Shown piece by piece: positions 9,721 to 19,283 of a DNA stretch of 64,000 bases. The notes below the pieces were generated by a model. The model was not told where the DNA came from. It ran no database searches and worked only from the letters and a program-made list of their open reading frames with translations. The stretch is taken from the NCBI GenBank assembly GCA_002104985.1, contig MCGO01000144.1, forward strand, positions 33,316 through 97,315, written 5' to 3'. Within the stretch, counting starts at the first letter, position 1. Each line of letters begins with the position of its first letter. Source of the stretch: Rhizoclosmatium globosum. Its lineage: Eukaryota > Chytridiomycota > Chytridiomycetes > Chytridiales > Chytriomycetaceae. A program made the translations under genes and the position numbers.

Positions 9721-12700
9721 CTAGTGCGAAATTCTACGCAACTTGTCAAAGTATGGTGCCAAAAACTCGAAAAAGGCGAATTGAGATGGATTTGCTCCAT
9801 GCTTGTACACAAAGCGAGAGGCCAAGTAACTTCCAAAGATAGCTTTAACATAAGCTTCTGGAATACGAGCGAGAAGCGTGTCCATCCCCAATTTGTCAAG
9901 GAGGACCTTTGGTAATGCCTCGGAAAGAACAGAACGACGAAGAGCTGCATTTTCCCAAAGGGTTGTGCTCTGGAGCTCTTCGTTCAATTTCACGATACTT
10001 TCGGACAACGTATCCGAGAGAACAGAACGTGGAGTCCCAGTACGGCGACCTTCTCGCCATAGAGATTCAAATTCAAGACGCGCAGTGGTTTCGATAAATT
10101 GCTGAACAGATGCGACATAGTCAGCGTAGAAATTTGGAACCACGCCATTTTTAACGGTCATATTCTCGTCGAACTCAATGTCAGTGAAAGCCAATGCTGC
10201 AAGAACCTCAAGCGACGACGATGTAACTCCTCCTTTGTTTGCAGAGGCGTCCTTGAATAAAATAACTCCAGCCTCCTCCAGCTTGAGACGAGCTTCTTGT
10301 GTTAAAAACAAGTTCGCGCCTTCGACAATGTATCTGAACTTTGGTGTTCCATCGTCTTTGAAAAGCTTAATCACGTTTGTAATATCCACGGATTCTGGAC
10401 GTCCTCCACAAGGAACGAAAATGTCTGCAGAAGCCAACGGATTCAGATGAAATTCGTTTCGAAACTTGAACCCCGAACCAACAAAAGTCCCGTTGGGCAA
10501 CTTGACATTATTCTCGTCAATCAAGATGCGGAATCCATCAACAGAGAGCTTGACAACGTCAAACTCACTAATCGTTTTCCTAGCATCAGCAAGACGTCTC
10601 AACTCAGCTCGATCAATCCCAATAGGATCGTACAAGACACCTGACCCATCAACAACTGCAATCGTCATGTCTCCAGAGATTTTAATCTCATTCGATCCCA
10701 AATCCCCATCCGGTCCACCAGTCTGAACTTTTGTAACCTTACCCTCATCAACCCCCATCTTCTCATAAATCCCAAGAACATATTGATGAACAGAGCGCGT
10801 TGTCATACCATACAAGTCATGTGGAATACCACCCAACTCCTGCGACTTCCCCGTCGTAAACGCCTTCCAAAACGACGCACCACGATGGCGAGCATGCTTC
10901 GCCGCCCAGTCCATAAACCCAGCTGTCCCTTCATCCGGTCCAAAGAACAAAATCTCTTGCCGTCCATACAAATCCACAATAACATCTTTGACTCCAGGAG
11001 TCTGTCCAACCACAACTAAATCCAACACCGCATCAATGTACTTTTCAAAAGCGACTCTAGACTGGTTTTGGTGTGATGGATCCAACAGAATAGTTCCTTT
11101 GCTCCCGCCTTCAGGGATATCCTTGTTTTTGCGTTGTTGGGTGCTTGCCAGCGCGTAATTCTCATCAAACAATCCCCGTAGGTTTGTGGAATACGTTTCC
11201 TTGTTTCTTGATGTGATTACCCGGATTCCACCGCGAGCAATGTCTCGAAAGCGGAGGTGGAAACCGCGGAACTCGGATCCGACGACAAAAAACATTCCGA
11301 ATAAGGGTTGTGGGTATTCCGTGGCAGGAAGGAATTTGGGGTCCAGACGGAACGATAAGGCGGTTTTGGTGGGTTGATAAAAGTTGGTCTTGAGAATGTG
11401 TTTGTTGAAGGTGACAAGAGACTCGAAGATCTGGAATTCTTGTGTGTTCGCAGTTGTCTTGCGGATTGTATCCAAGAGTTCTGACTTAGTTAAGACTGGG
11501 GTCGCTTGAAGTCTTTGGTAAGACAAGCTTGGTCCGAGTGCGTTACCAGTGTTAATGTAATGCACCATAGCAAAGTCCACGTAGCAAAGTTTAATCAGCT
11601 GTGGATACTGTCTCAGCACTTGAAGAATGTACTGAGGAGTAAACGTGTCCGACCGGAGTCGCTTCTTGAGATTCAACAAAATTTCATTGTGATTCGTGTC
11701 TTCGGAGTCAAGAAGAGACGAGAGTGAGGAATACTCGCTACCAAGACGATTAAGAAAATGTTGCGCGAATATCCATCCAACGTGTCCATAAATAGCTTCT
11801 TGGACTGAAATCAAGTCAGTGCAACTTATCGAAAGAAGAAAAACGTTACCTGAAAGTTTGCCCTCGCGAAATTCTCCTTGAAGGGGCGTATTTGGAAGGC
11901 AATACAGGAGTGAAGCCTCTTTCATAACCTGCACAATTGATTCCTCCATAGGTGGTACTCCTTTCTTCTCCAACCGCTTCAGGTACACAGACAGGACCAC
12001 AACACCATTCGCAAAAGACTCGACAAATTTCTTGGTGGAATAAAGCCCGTAGTACTGATACAAGTCCGTCAAAGCCGAAAAGTAATTCTCTGTAGTACCC
12101 TGCTTATAACCGATAATCAATCGCTTCTCAATACTGTTTGGGACATGTTGACATTCAATAACAATGCCAGCACGAACCAAGACTTGCTTGATAACCCGCT
12201 CATACGAAGTATAGGTAGCCGGGGTACAGTGAAAGATGAAATCTGGATCCGAAATATTCTTCATCAAGAATTCGTTGGATTCGGAAACCTTAGGAAACGT
12301 GCATTTGCGGACAAAATACGACATGAGGTTGGTCGAGAATGCAGCTGTGCTAGAGGAGCGGTATGACTCGAGTCGGTAGACCGCCTCCTTGTTCTTTGCA
12401 TTCAAATACTTTTCATCAATTCTGTACACAAATTAATCAGACAACCCTGAAAGATATAGTGTGGCACCCTTACATCCTCTCATACCCCAAACGCGACGAC
12501 GCTCCTGGCGCGGCACTCTGGATATAAATCGCCCCGTTTTCAGTTTCTCGAACCAAGTTGATATCAAGTACGGATTGGTTTTTGATAAACGCATCAATCT
12601 TGGCAGCGAACAGAGCGAGAATGAGCTGGGAAATGTTTTCAGGAGTCTCAAGCTTGAAATAAAGATCCTCTAATCCAAGATGTCTTTTTGTTCAAGACAA

Positions 12701-13024
12701 ACCTCGGTTAGTGTGCTGAACTTCACAAGCAGAGCTGCACTCAACTTGTAAAACCAAACAACCTCCGCCTCAACATGATCGCTTGGAATCAGCCCGGTTT
12801 TCTTGATCAAAGACGACACATGCTTCATCTGATCAACCGTCTCGTCTGTAATGAATTCCCCTTATTCAACACGTGGCCTCAAGTTTAGAAATACCTCCGG
12901 ACGACACCAAAGCCAACACTGGCTCATACTTTGTTGTCACGATCGTTTCCTCTTTCACTTGAGATGATCCATCCTTCTTATGGACTACAGTTTGGACTGT
13001 CTTGGTCGACACTATGCGTCGCAT
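9721..13024 (-). CDS. gdh2: NAD-specific glutamate dehydrogenase, large fungal type
   Basis: Exons 13024-12895, 12845-12703, 12667-12474 and 12421-9721. A further 45-nt in-frame stretch at 11849-11805 has intron-like ends (GTAACG...TTTCAG) and probably splits the last exon. The product is about 1040 residues, right for the 115-kDa class that oxidises glutamate to 2-oxoglutarate and ammonium with NAD. Visible motifs are PEGGSKGTILLD, GPDEGTAGFMDWAA, GGPDGDLGSNEI and a C-terminal helical domain. The ATG at 13105 would add 27 basic residues and could make a mitochondrial leader; I chose 13024 because the peptidase leader aligns from there. The Thr/Lys leader (TKTVQTVVHKKDGSS) is not typical of this family. 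Confidence 0.9.
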
Positions 13025-13424
13025 CTTGGCTTGTTTGGTTTTGAGAGAAGATTCCGACTTCCTCCGAAATATTAAATGGGAGAATTTCAAATTTTGCCAA
13101 GACAAGCATTTAAAAAATCAAGGATGAGACTGGGAGGGAAGTTGTGGCCCAACCCAAGTCATTTCGCCAATGCTGCCGTTGATAGAACAGTATACTGAGC
13201 TTAGTCTAATTGAATTTGTTTGCTTTGTAAGTATGAAAGAAATTTGTTCTTATTTTGATGCAGTGTTGTAAGGTCGAGACACGATTCTCAGTGGGCCAAT
13301 ATTTGTATTTTATGATTGAATTGGACCAACGGCAACCACGCTCAATCTTGGGCAAGCAAATCAAGTTTAATGATTAACAATTCTCCTTTTCCATTTGTCT
13401 GCCAAGTTATTTGCTTCCACAAAA
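13025..13424. other. Divergent intergenic region
   Basis: About 400 bases between the divergently transcribed glutamate dehydrogenase gene and the F-box/LRR gene. It is AT-rich with no supportable gene and probably contains both promoters. If the upstream ATG at 13105 is used for the dehydrogenase, the first 80 bases are coding. Confidence 0.4.
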
Positions 13425-14762
13425 ATGGATGCACTCACCAGCCTTCCCACCGAAGTGCTTTCACCAATCTTCCTATGGGTATCCATTCCAGAAATATACA
13501 AATGCATCCGAATCTGCCGCCGAATCAAGGACATTGTCACATCGAAGCACTTTATCATTTCCGCACTCAAACAATCAATACCCCGCCTCCAGCACGAGCC
13601 CGATCAATCCACAGAATCGAAAAGCGACTTAATGAAACTCTTCTTCTCCGTCGTAGATCCGCCACCTCATTGGATCCAAGATGTGATTGTGGATGTGTAT
13701 TGGCACGGCAAAGTCCGCCTCACATACGACGTTCTGAGCGAGTATAACGAGATAATGAATCGCCATGGAAACAGAAATACAATTCATCCGAGAATGAGAC
13801 CGAAAGTGAAGGAACCGAAGAAGATTGGATTCACGACGTCTTTGTGTGGGATGCCAAATTTAGCCCACCTGGAGTTAATCGGTATTAATGGTCGCATTCC
13901 GCCAGATATTGGACAGCTTACTAAACTGGAGAGTCTGATATTGACGAATTGCGAACTAACGTTCCCACTTCCTGATGAAATCCAACTCTTGAAAGAGCTG
14001 CGAAGATTAGTTTTGTCTCAAATAACATGCTTTGGGCCGTTTCCTGAAGTCATTTTCAAATTAAAATCGCTGCGTGAATTAAAGTTCCGTGTAAAGTCGC
14101 CCTGCACTTTTCTGAATGGAACAATTCCCGTTTCAATTGGAACCTTGACGAATCTGGAGATTCTTGATCTATCCGGCAATAATTTGAGTGGAAGTATTCC
14201 ACCGGAAATTGGGGAACTAAAAAGTTTGATTTTGTTGAATCTGGCGGGGAATACGTTGACTGGCGAGATTCCAGGAGAAATTGGACTGTTAACCAAACTC
14301 AAATCGATCCTTTTATCGGAAAACGAGCTGTCTGGACCCATTCCAGTACAAATTGGGAATTTGACGAAATTGTCCAGATTAATCCTCCACCACAATCGCC
14401 TGTCAGTAATGCCAGATGAAATGAAACTGTTGACAAATTTAACCCACCTTGACGTGTCCCACAATCAGTTTTCTGGAGCCATTCCTCTTGGAACCAAATA
14501 TTTATCAAAGCTACGTGTGTTTTACTTTGGTGGAAACAACTTTTCTGGACCCATTCCTCCTTGGTTTACGGAATTACTACGATTGAAGGAACTCGAAATG
14601 TGTTCTGATCAATATAACTTGCCCGTCTCGGCTGATTTCGTTAGACTCGTAAATGCGAATGAGATACGATGCTATTTTGATGGATCCCAGTGCAATGTCA
14701 AGAAACTAAAATTCTCAACGGGTCAAAGTCAACTTCAATTCTACATTGAAAATGATAGTTGA
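13425..14762 (+). CDS. F-box protein with plant-type leucine-rich repeats (copy 1)
   Basis: An intronless 445-residue protein. I chose the ATG at 13425, which sits in a strong context (AAAAATGG); the frame is open upstream but has no ATG. Residues 1-45 form an F-box-like helix set (LTSLPTEVLSPIFLWVSIPE), expected to bind Skp1 in an SCF ubiquitin ligase. After a variable linker, about ten repeats of the plant-specific LRR type follow (LDLSGNNLSGSIPPEIGEL). Similar genes lie at 29560 and 33234. Such proteins presumably select substrates for ubiquitination, but the target is unknown. The C-terminal 40 residues lack repeats. Confidence 0.82.
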   Translation: MDALTSLPTEVLSPIFLWVSIPEIYKCIRICRRIKDIVTSKHFIISALKQSIPRLQHEPDQSTESKSDLMKLFFSVVDPPPHWIQDVIVDVYWHGKVRLTYDVLSEYNEIMNRHGNRNTIHPRMRPKVKEPKKIGFTTSLCGMPNLAHLELIGINGRIPPDIGQLTKLESLILTNCELTFPLPDEIQLLKELRRLVLSQITCFGPFPEVIFKLKSLRELKFRVKSPCTFLNGTIPVSIGTLTNLEILDLSGNNLSGSIPPEIGELKSLILLNLAGNTLTGEIPGEIGLLTKLKSILLSENELSGPIPVQIGNLTKLSRLILHHNRLSVMPDEMKLLTNLTHLDVSHNQFSGAIPLGTKYLSKLRVFYFGGNNFSGPIPPWFTELLRLKELEMCSDQYNLPVSADFVRLVNANEIRCYFDGSQCNVKKLKFSTGQSQLQFYIENDS

Positions 14763-14907
14763 ACTAAACCGATCCACGACGCTGTTGACGATCTTGATTC
14801 AAAAAGCATATTTACATCAATTTCTGCGTTAATGTAACAAGCTTAACATTGATTTTCTACTTTCTAGTTGTTCATTCATTTGTCTCAAAAAAGAGCAGAA
14901 AGGGAAC

Positions 14908-15728
14908 ATGTTCTCACTGACACGAAGCTTCGCCGCACTTCAAGTGCAACGACCACTGTCTCAGATTGCCGCACGTCAAGTAACACCGATGCGCAGCCTT
15001 GTCGTCACCTCAGTCGAAGGATGGAAGGAATGCAAAAAGTACCTTGATCTCGATCCAAAGGCGAAAGCAAAGATTGTTCCAAAGCCACGAGGTAATTTGA
15101 ACTGGACTAGATTGTATCCTGTGGGTGGTGGATGGTTGGACGTGTGATGAAGGATGCGTTGTGAACTTGAAGGCGTTGGGCTGATTGAAAGCCTTCTCCG
15201 AGCGCTCGTAGTGGTCCAGTGTACCGAACAGAAACGGAAATTCATAATGGATAAATACAGGCGGGATGTTAAGCTCGTCGGACGTAGTTGACACCATCAA
15301 CAAATGTGCATAATATCAATCGTATCCCAACTATACCAATCACTGCACGTTCAAGCTCTCTCTGGAACATCAATATCTCAATCATCCAAAAATGAATCCT
15401 TGAGCATCCACTGACAACTAACACCCACTCTCACTCAACAGAAGGAGCATCGTCCCCAAAAGAGTTCCTCACTTCAATTGGCCGAGGATGCGCAGACGTT
15501 GCCGACAAATTCAAATCATGGGACCATCTCTTCACAGCAACAAGCGACGAAATGGCGGACACACTCGCGATTCCCGTCAAGAAGCGAAAGTACATTTTGC
15601 AGTGGCGTGAATGGTTTAAGCGTGGTGTGGAGTTGAGGGCGATTGAATTGCCAGAGAGAAGTAAGAAGCATTTGAGGATTAAGAAGCAGGTGCAGTTGTT
15701 GAGACTTAAGAAGAAGGGTTTGGCGTGA
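14908..15728 (+). CDS. Mitochondrial small-subunit ribosomal protein mS41 (Fyv4/IGR motif)
   Basis: Two exons (14908-15091, 15442-15728) separated by a 350-nt intron give 156 residues. The N-terminus is Arg/Ser/Gln-rich without acidic residues, as in a mitochondrial presequence. The second exon has the family-defining IGR motif in SIGRGCADVADKF, followed by KKRKYILQWREWFKRG, and ends in a very basic tail. mS41/Fyv4 is a component of the fungal mitoribosomal small subunit. The intron is several times longer than its neighbours; nothing recognisable lies inside it. The stop at 15726 is 372 nt from the RPS13 start. Confidence 0.85.
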
Positions 15729-16100
15729 TTGTTTGGATTCTTTGGGGAATACGGATGAATTAATAGTATGCATGATGAAGGTATCAAATAAAATACCTTG
15801 CAACTTGATTACAGTTTGGGTAAAAGGGCGAGAAGATGGTTGGAAGAGGAAAGGGTGTGACTTTCACCAAAGACCCTCAAACTTTTCACCAAACACCGTA
15901 CGTATACCATCCATCACCACGTCCCCACCCATCATCAGCCATCATCAAAGAACGCAAGAGCATCACGGAGCATCCATCGCACGAATCAGATGAAGCATGT
16001 GAAGCTGCGATGGCACTCTCCTCCATGACATCTTATCATTACGAACATCCCACTACATGCACATACTCACACTACTCATCACCCCCAGAACTAGCCAAAG
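15729..16100. other. RPS13 upstream region, possible 5'-UTR intron
   Basis: No independent gene is supported. A GTACGTATACC donor near 15898 and a CAGAACTAG acceptor ending near 16095 could define an intron in the RPS13 5' leader, common for ribosomal protein genes. An ATG at 15836 in good context opens a short frame (MVGRGKGVTFTKDPQ) that stops being protein-like at that donor; it would be an upstream ORF if transcribed. Confidence 0.4.
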
Positions 16101-17223
16101 ATGGGTCGTATGCATGCTCCAGGAAAGGGTATCTCCTCCAGTGCCCTCCCATACCGCCGCACCCCGGCCTCGTGGGTCAAGACCACGCCCGAGGAAGTTG
16201 TCGAGTCCATCTGCAAGCTCGCCAAGAAGGGTCTCGCGCCATCCCAGATCGGTGTCATCCTCAGAGACTCGCACGGTGTCGCCCAGGTCCGCTTCGTCAC
16301 TGGTAACAAGATCTTGCGTATCCTCAAGACAAACGGTCTCGGCCCTGAGATCCCTGAGGACTTGTACCACTTGATCAAGAAGGCTGTTGCCGTCCGTAAG
16401 CACCTTGAGAAGCACCGCAAGGATGCTGACTCCAAGTTCCGCTTGATTTTGATCGAGTCCCGTATCCACCGTCTTGCTCGTTACTACAAGACTGCCGGTC
16501 AGCTCGCTCCAAACTGGAAGTAGTGAGTATTTTCTTTTCTTTTCTCCTACCATCCCATCCCTCCACTATTTGTCTGGAAACCAATATGCGGTGTTTGGTT
16601 TGGGGCTTGTCTTTTGCATTCGCCTGTAAGCCGTGACCTCTGTCTCAAACATGAGTGTGCAGTTGATTCCATTGGAGTGATATCCATATCGACGCATTCC
16701 TCATTGAGTACCATGTCACGCTGCCGATCCGAAGTCGAGTTAGTGTACTGTTTCGATCGTATGCGGTGATACGCTACATCGTCAGTACCGTTCCCAACCA
16801 ATATTTACCACTGCAGCGTGTTGTTGAGTCTTGTGGTCGCGGATGTTTTCGAAGACTCTTGGTTGCGTTTGGTTAAAGAGCCTTTTGTCACCGTCAAATG
16901 TTGCGATAAGAGCCATCGTATTCCTTCTTACCTTGTCGTTTTCGCGCGATGGTACAGAACGGATGTGTTGGGTTGACGTGATGATCAAAAGGCTCTTTGT
17001 TTTCGAAAAGTACCGCTTCCCAGCCAACAAACGTTTTCCCTTCAATATGGACAGATGCTTTGTGGTTTGCAAAATACTAGCGTTGACTTGATACACTTCA
17101 CTCTTCGTGTTGTCCCTTTCATTTCTTCCTTTTTGCTTACTCTGCTCTTGTCGTCATTGAAACCTTGTGATATTAATCCATATAAATAGCGAGGCTGCCA
17201 CTGCTTCTACCCTCGTTGCTTAA
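16101..17223 (+). CDS. rps13: 40S ribosomal protein S13 (uS15)
   Basis: Exon 1 is 16101-16522 and exon 2 is 17190-17223. Together they encode 151 residues, exactly the usual eukaryotic length. The start [20 protein letters not shown] and the [19 protein letters not shown] segment are diagnostic. The frame appears to stop with TAG at 16521, but that triplet is TA plus the GT of the donor GTGAGT. The last exon, after the acceptor AAATAG at 17189, restores Tyr-Glu and the typical Ala/Ser/Thr-rich tail ending LVA. The 667-nt intron is unusually long for this locus and contains an extended inverted repeat. Confidence 0.96.
16875..16998 (+). other. Long imperfect hairpin inside the RPS13 intron
   Basis: A perfect 13-bp inverted repeat (AAAGAGCCTTTTG at 16875-16887, its complement at 16986-16998) closes an element of about 124 nt. 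The pairing continues inward: TCACCGTCAA pairs with TTGACGTGA with one bulge, and CCATCG (about 16912) pairs with CGATGG (about 16947). The intron also contains one C-box-like GTGATGA at 16979, but I found no convincing D box (CTGA) at the right distance, so a C/D snoRNA is not supported. It may be a structured intronic RNA, an H/ACA-like RNA, or a relic of a small inverted-repeat transposon. Confidence 0.55.
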
Positions 17224-17449
17224 GGAACCGGTCTGGATTCTGCACTTTGGTCCATGTTTGCTGCTCTATTCCCGGTTTCAAGATGTTTTCTCTGTTTTTA
17301 TGTTGTAATGATGTGAAAGGGGAGGAAGTATTGAGTGGCGTGAATAGATGTCTTCTTTAAATAACCCTTTTTATGAAATACATGCTTGTATGTAGTAAAG
17401 TTGTAATTTTAGCTTGTCAATATTTGTTGGCTTCAAACATCAGCTCAGT

Positions 17450-18385
17450 ATGACACAGAACACATCGCTACAATCTTTACTTGTCACGCTCAAGGCACAA
17501 CTACAAGAAATCTCTTATGATAAGGGCGAAGCTCCAGACTCGGTCGTGATTTCACTGGTTGATTATATCCTTTGTCGACTTGGTACTCGTCGATCAATGA
17601 TTCCCTAAACTAAAAGCACCCAAAGAAACCCAAACAAAAACGACTCTCCTCAGTAACTCTTTAACAGTTCACGACATCCTTTCCCTTCTGGTCTCAACCC
17701 TTTCGAAATCACAATCCTCAACCAACAGGACTTACAATGCACACGAAGAATCGCCCTTCCTCCTTTTCCACGATCAAACCACCGAAGAGTCAACCCGAAA
17801 ACTAAACCACAGAATCCGGAGAATCGCGTCATTCCTCCTCGACAATATTGATCCCACTTCACAAACCAACACCAACAACCCTTCCTGCACCGCACCAAAA
17901 GACGTCCAAAAATACATGACCCAAACAATAACCGACGCCAAAGAAATGCTCCAGCTCTGCAAAAACCGTCCAGACGACACGAAAATAACAATCTGCGAAA
18001 AGGTCCCCCTCCCAACTCCCACCTCATCCCTCCCCCCCATTTTCAAAACTAACCTTCCTCACCTCTCAAGATCCTCCGCCTCCTAGAATCCCGCCACTTC
18101 TGGCTAACAGAAGGCCACGACACATACGCCCAAATCGGAACCCCCCAGAAACCACACCACATCCGCGTCCACCCCTCCTGCCCCGCCTGCATAGAATACC
18201 TGCGCACCAGCGCCGGACGAAACGTGTTTACGGTGTTTCAGGAGTGTTGTATTGAGATGCAGACGCGGGTGTTGGATGTGATTACGGAGGGGAGTGTGAA
18301 GGAGAGGCGGAGGGCTGCGAATGGGAGGGTTGATGCGTTTTTGAGGGGGTTGGGGAGGAAGGGAGGAGGAGGAGGGGGTTGTTGA
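17450..18385 (+). CDS. Orphan family A member (paralog of the gene at 23597)
   Basis: Exons 17450-17582, 17668-18002, 18071-18385 give about 260 residues. I recognise no domain. It shares with the gene at 23597 the start region (SVVISLVDYILCRL), a CPxCxExL pair of cysteines, the block ECCIEMQTRVLDVI, and RRRAANGRVDAFL. The first intron falls at the same codon and phase in both. A poly-G tract near 18361-18378 precedes the stop; in the next frame the sequence goes on as VVRGLEGLAEVT and a stop, matching the end of the paralog better. So the annotated end may be shifted by a one-base indel. Confidence 0.6.
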
Positions 18386-18609
18386 AGGGGTTGTGAGGGG
18401 GTTGGAGGGGTTGGCGGAGGTGACTTGATGGCGTACAGAGTGATGGCTTATTCGTAGCTTGTTGTAAGTTTGGAATATAAAGTCTTTTGAAACTGGTGGA
18501 GGTAATCATCAAATCTTTCAGTTATATCAAATTAAAAATAATTTTCATAAAATGGAAACAAAAAACAAACAAGTATTGACGTGTTTTTGTGTGATTTTAG
18601 GACATTTCG

Positions 18610-18798
18610 TTATTCCCTTGAGATGCTTCGCAAAACACGAGCCATTTGAGCTTGAAGCTCTTGGATTTCTTGCTTCAGCTCTCTGATTTCTGATTTGAGA
18701 GCGATGTTTTCTTGCTTCAGCTCTTGGATTTCTGTCTTTTGAGAGTTTGTAATTCGGTTTGGTGTTTGCATATCATCTTTGAAAGCCAATTCATCCAT
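18610..18798 (-). CDS. Small coiled-coil protein, part of a duplicated cassette
   Basis: A 62-residue frame from ATG 18798. Residues 20-55 form a heptad-repeat coiled coil (EIQELKQENIALKSEIREL), with near-duplicated DNA modules inside. It sits just downstream, on the same strand, of a decayed copy of the gene at 22248. The equivalent position beside the intact copy holds another short frame (ATG about 22013). An overlapping frame contains LSWMNWLSKMI, resembling LSWLIWLTKNM of the 22248 protein. It may be a real small gene or a remnant. Confidence 0.35.
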   Translation of the reverse strand: MDELAFKDDMQTPNRITNSQKTEIQELKQENIALKSEIRELKQEIQELQAQMARVLRSISRE

Positions 18799-18859
18799 GA
18801 CAATTTTGGCGCTGTGTCTGAAATTTTCACTTGGTATGATTTGTAACGTTCATAGTTGA

Positions 18860-19200
18860 ATGAGTTTTTCGCTACTCCACTATAACACATCACTTTTCGT
18901 TTGACATCATGTAATACCAATTAAGTCGAAAACAAACAACTGTCATTATCATGCCTTATTTTATAAGGGGCTCTCAAAACAATCATTGTAAATTGTTTAT
19001 TTGGGTAAATCGAAACCAGAAGAAAAGTTCGTCAGTATGCTTAAAATTCGTTAATCTGATTATCTGCATTGAATCTTCATAGCTCGACTTCTGTCTGTAT
19101 CTGCTTCGTTTGCCCGGCATCTGGCTTCAAGATATCGAAGACGAGACTCCGGCGTGTTTGCTTATATTCTGTTAGAATACAAGGATCCATCGTGTCTTTT
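18860..19200 (-). pseudogene. Decayed copy of the 22.1-22.4 kb orphan gene and its 3' flank
   Basis: The stretch is recognisably homologous to 22050-22400: both share ACTGTCATT.TCATGC.TTATTTTAT, GTTTATTTG, and ATGCTTAAA.TTCGTTAATCTG-like words in the same order. On the minus strand it encodes RLRYLEARCRANEA and DRSRAMK, matching RLDCLESRFQANGA and DRGRAMN of the 22248 protein. The upstream DPCIL motif is in a different frame because the copy carries about 11 extra bases, and a stop follows shortly. This indicates a degraded duplicate rather than a functional gene. Confidence 0.6.
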
Positions 19201-19283
19201 TAGTTTTGCCTTCCACAACATTCTCGATTTTATTCCCTTCAGAAGAAACCCCAGCCAGCTTTAACTTCAATATTTATTTAATT

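Noticed and set aside
15836..16306. 156-residue plus-strand frame overlapping the RPS13 start
   Set aside because: Its second half overlaps RPS13 in another frame and has low-complexity composition; only a short upstream ORF or leader is plausible.
16521..16523. Stop codon ending RPS13 at 140 residues
   Set aside because: TAG is formed by TA and the GT of a good donor; the missing 11 residues lie after an acceptor at 17189 and restore the standard 151-residue protein.
16979..17080. C/D snoRNA in the RPS13 intron
   Set aside because: A C-box-like GTGATGA is present, but no CTGA D box or terminal stem lies at a suitable distance.
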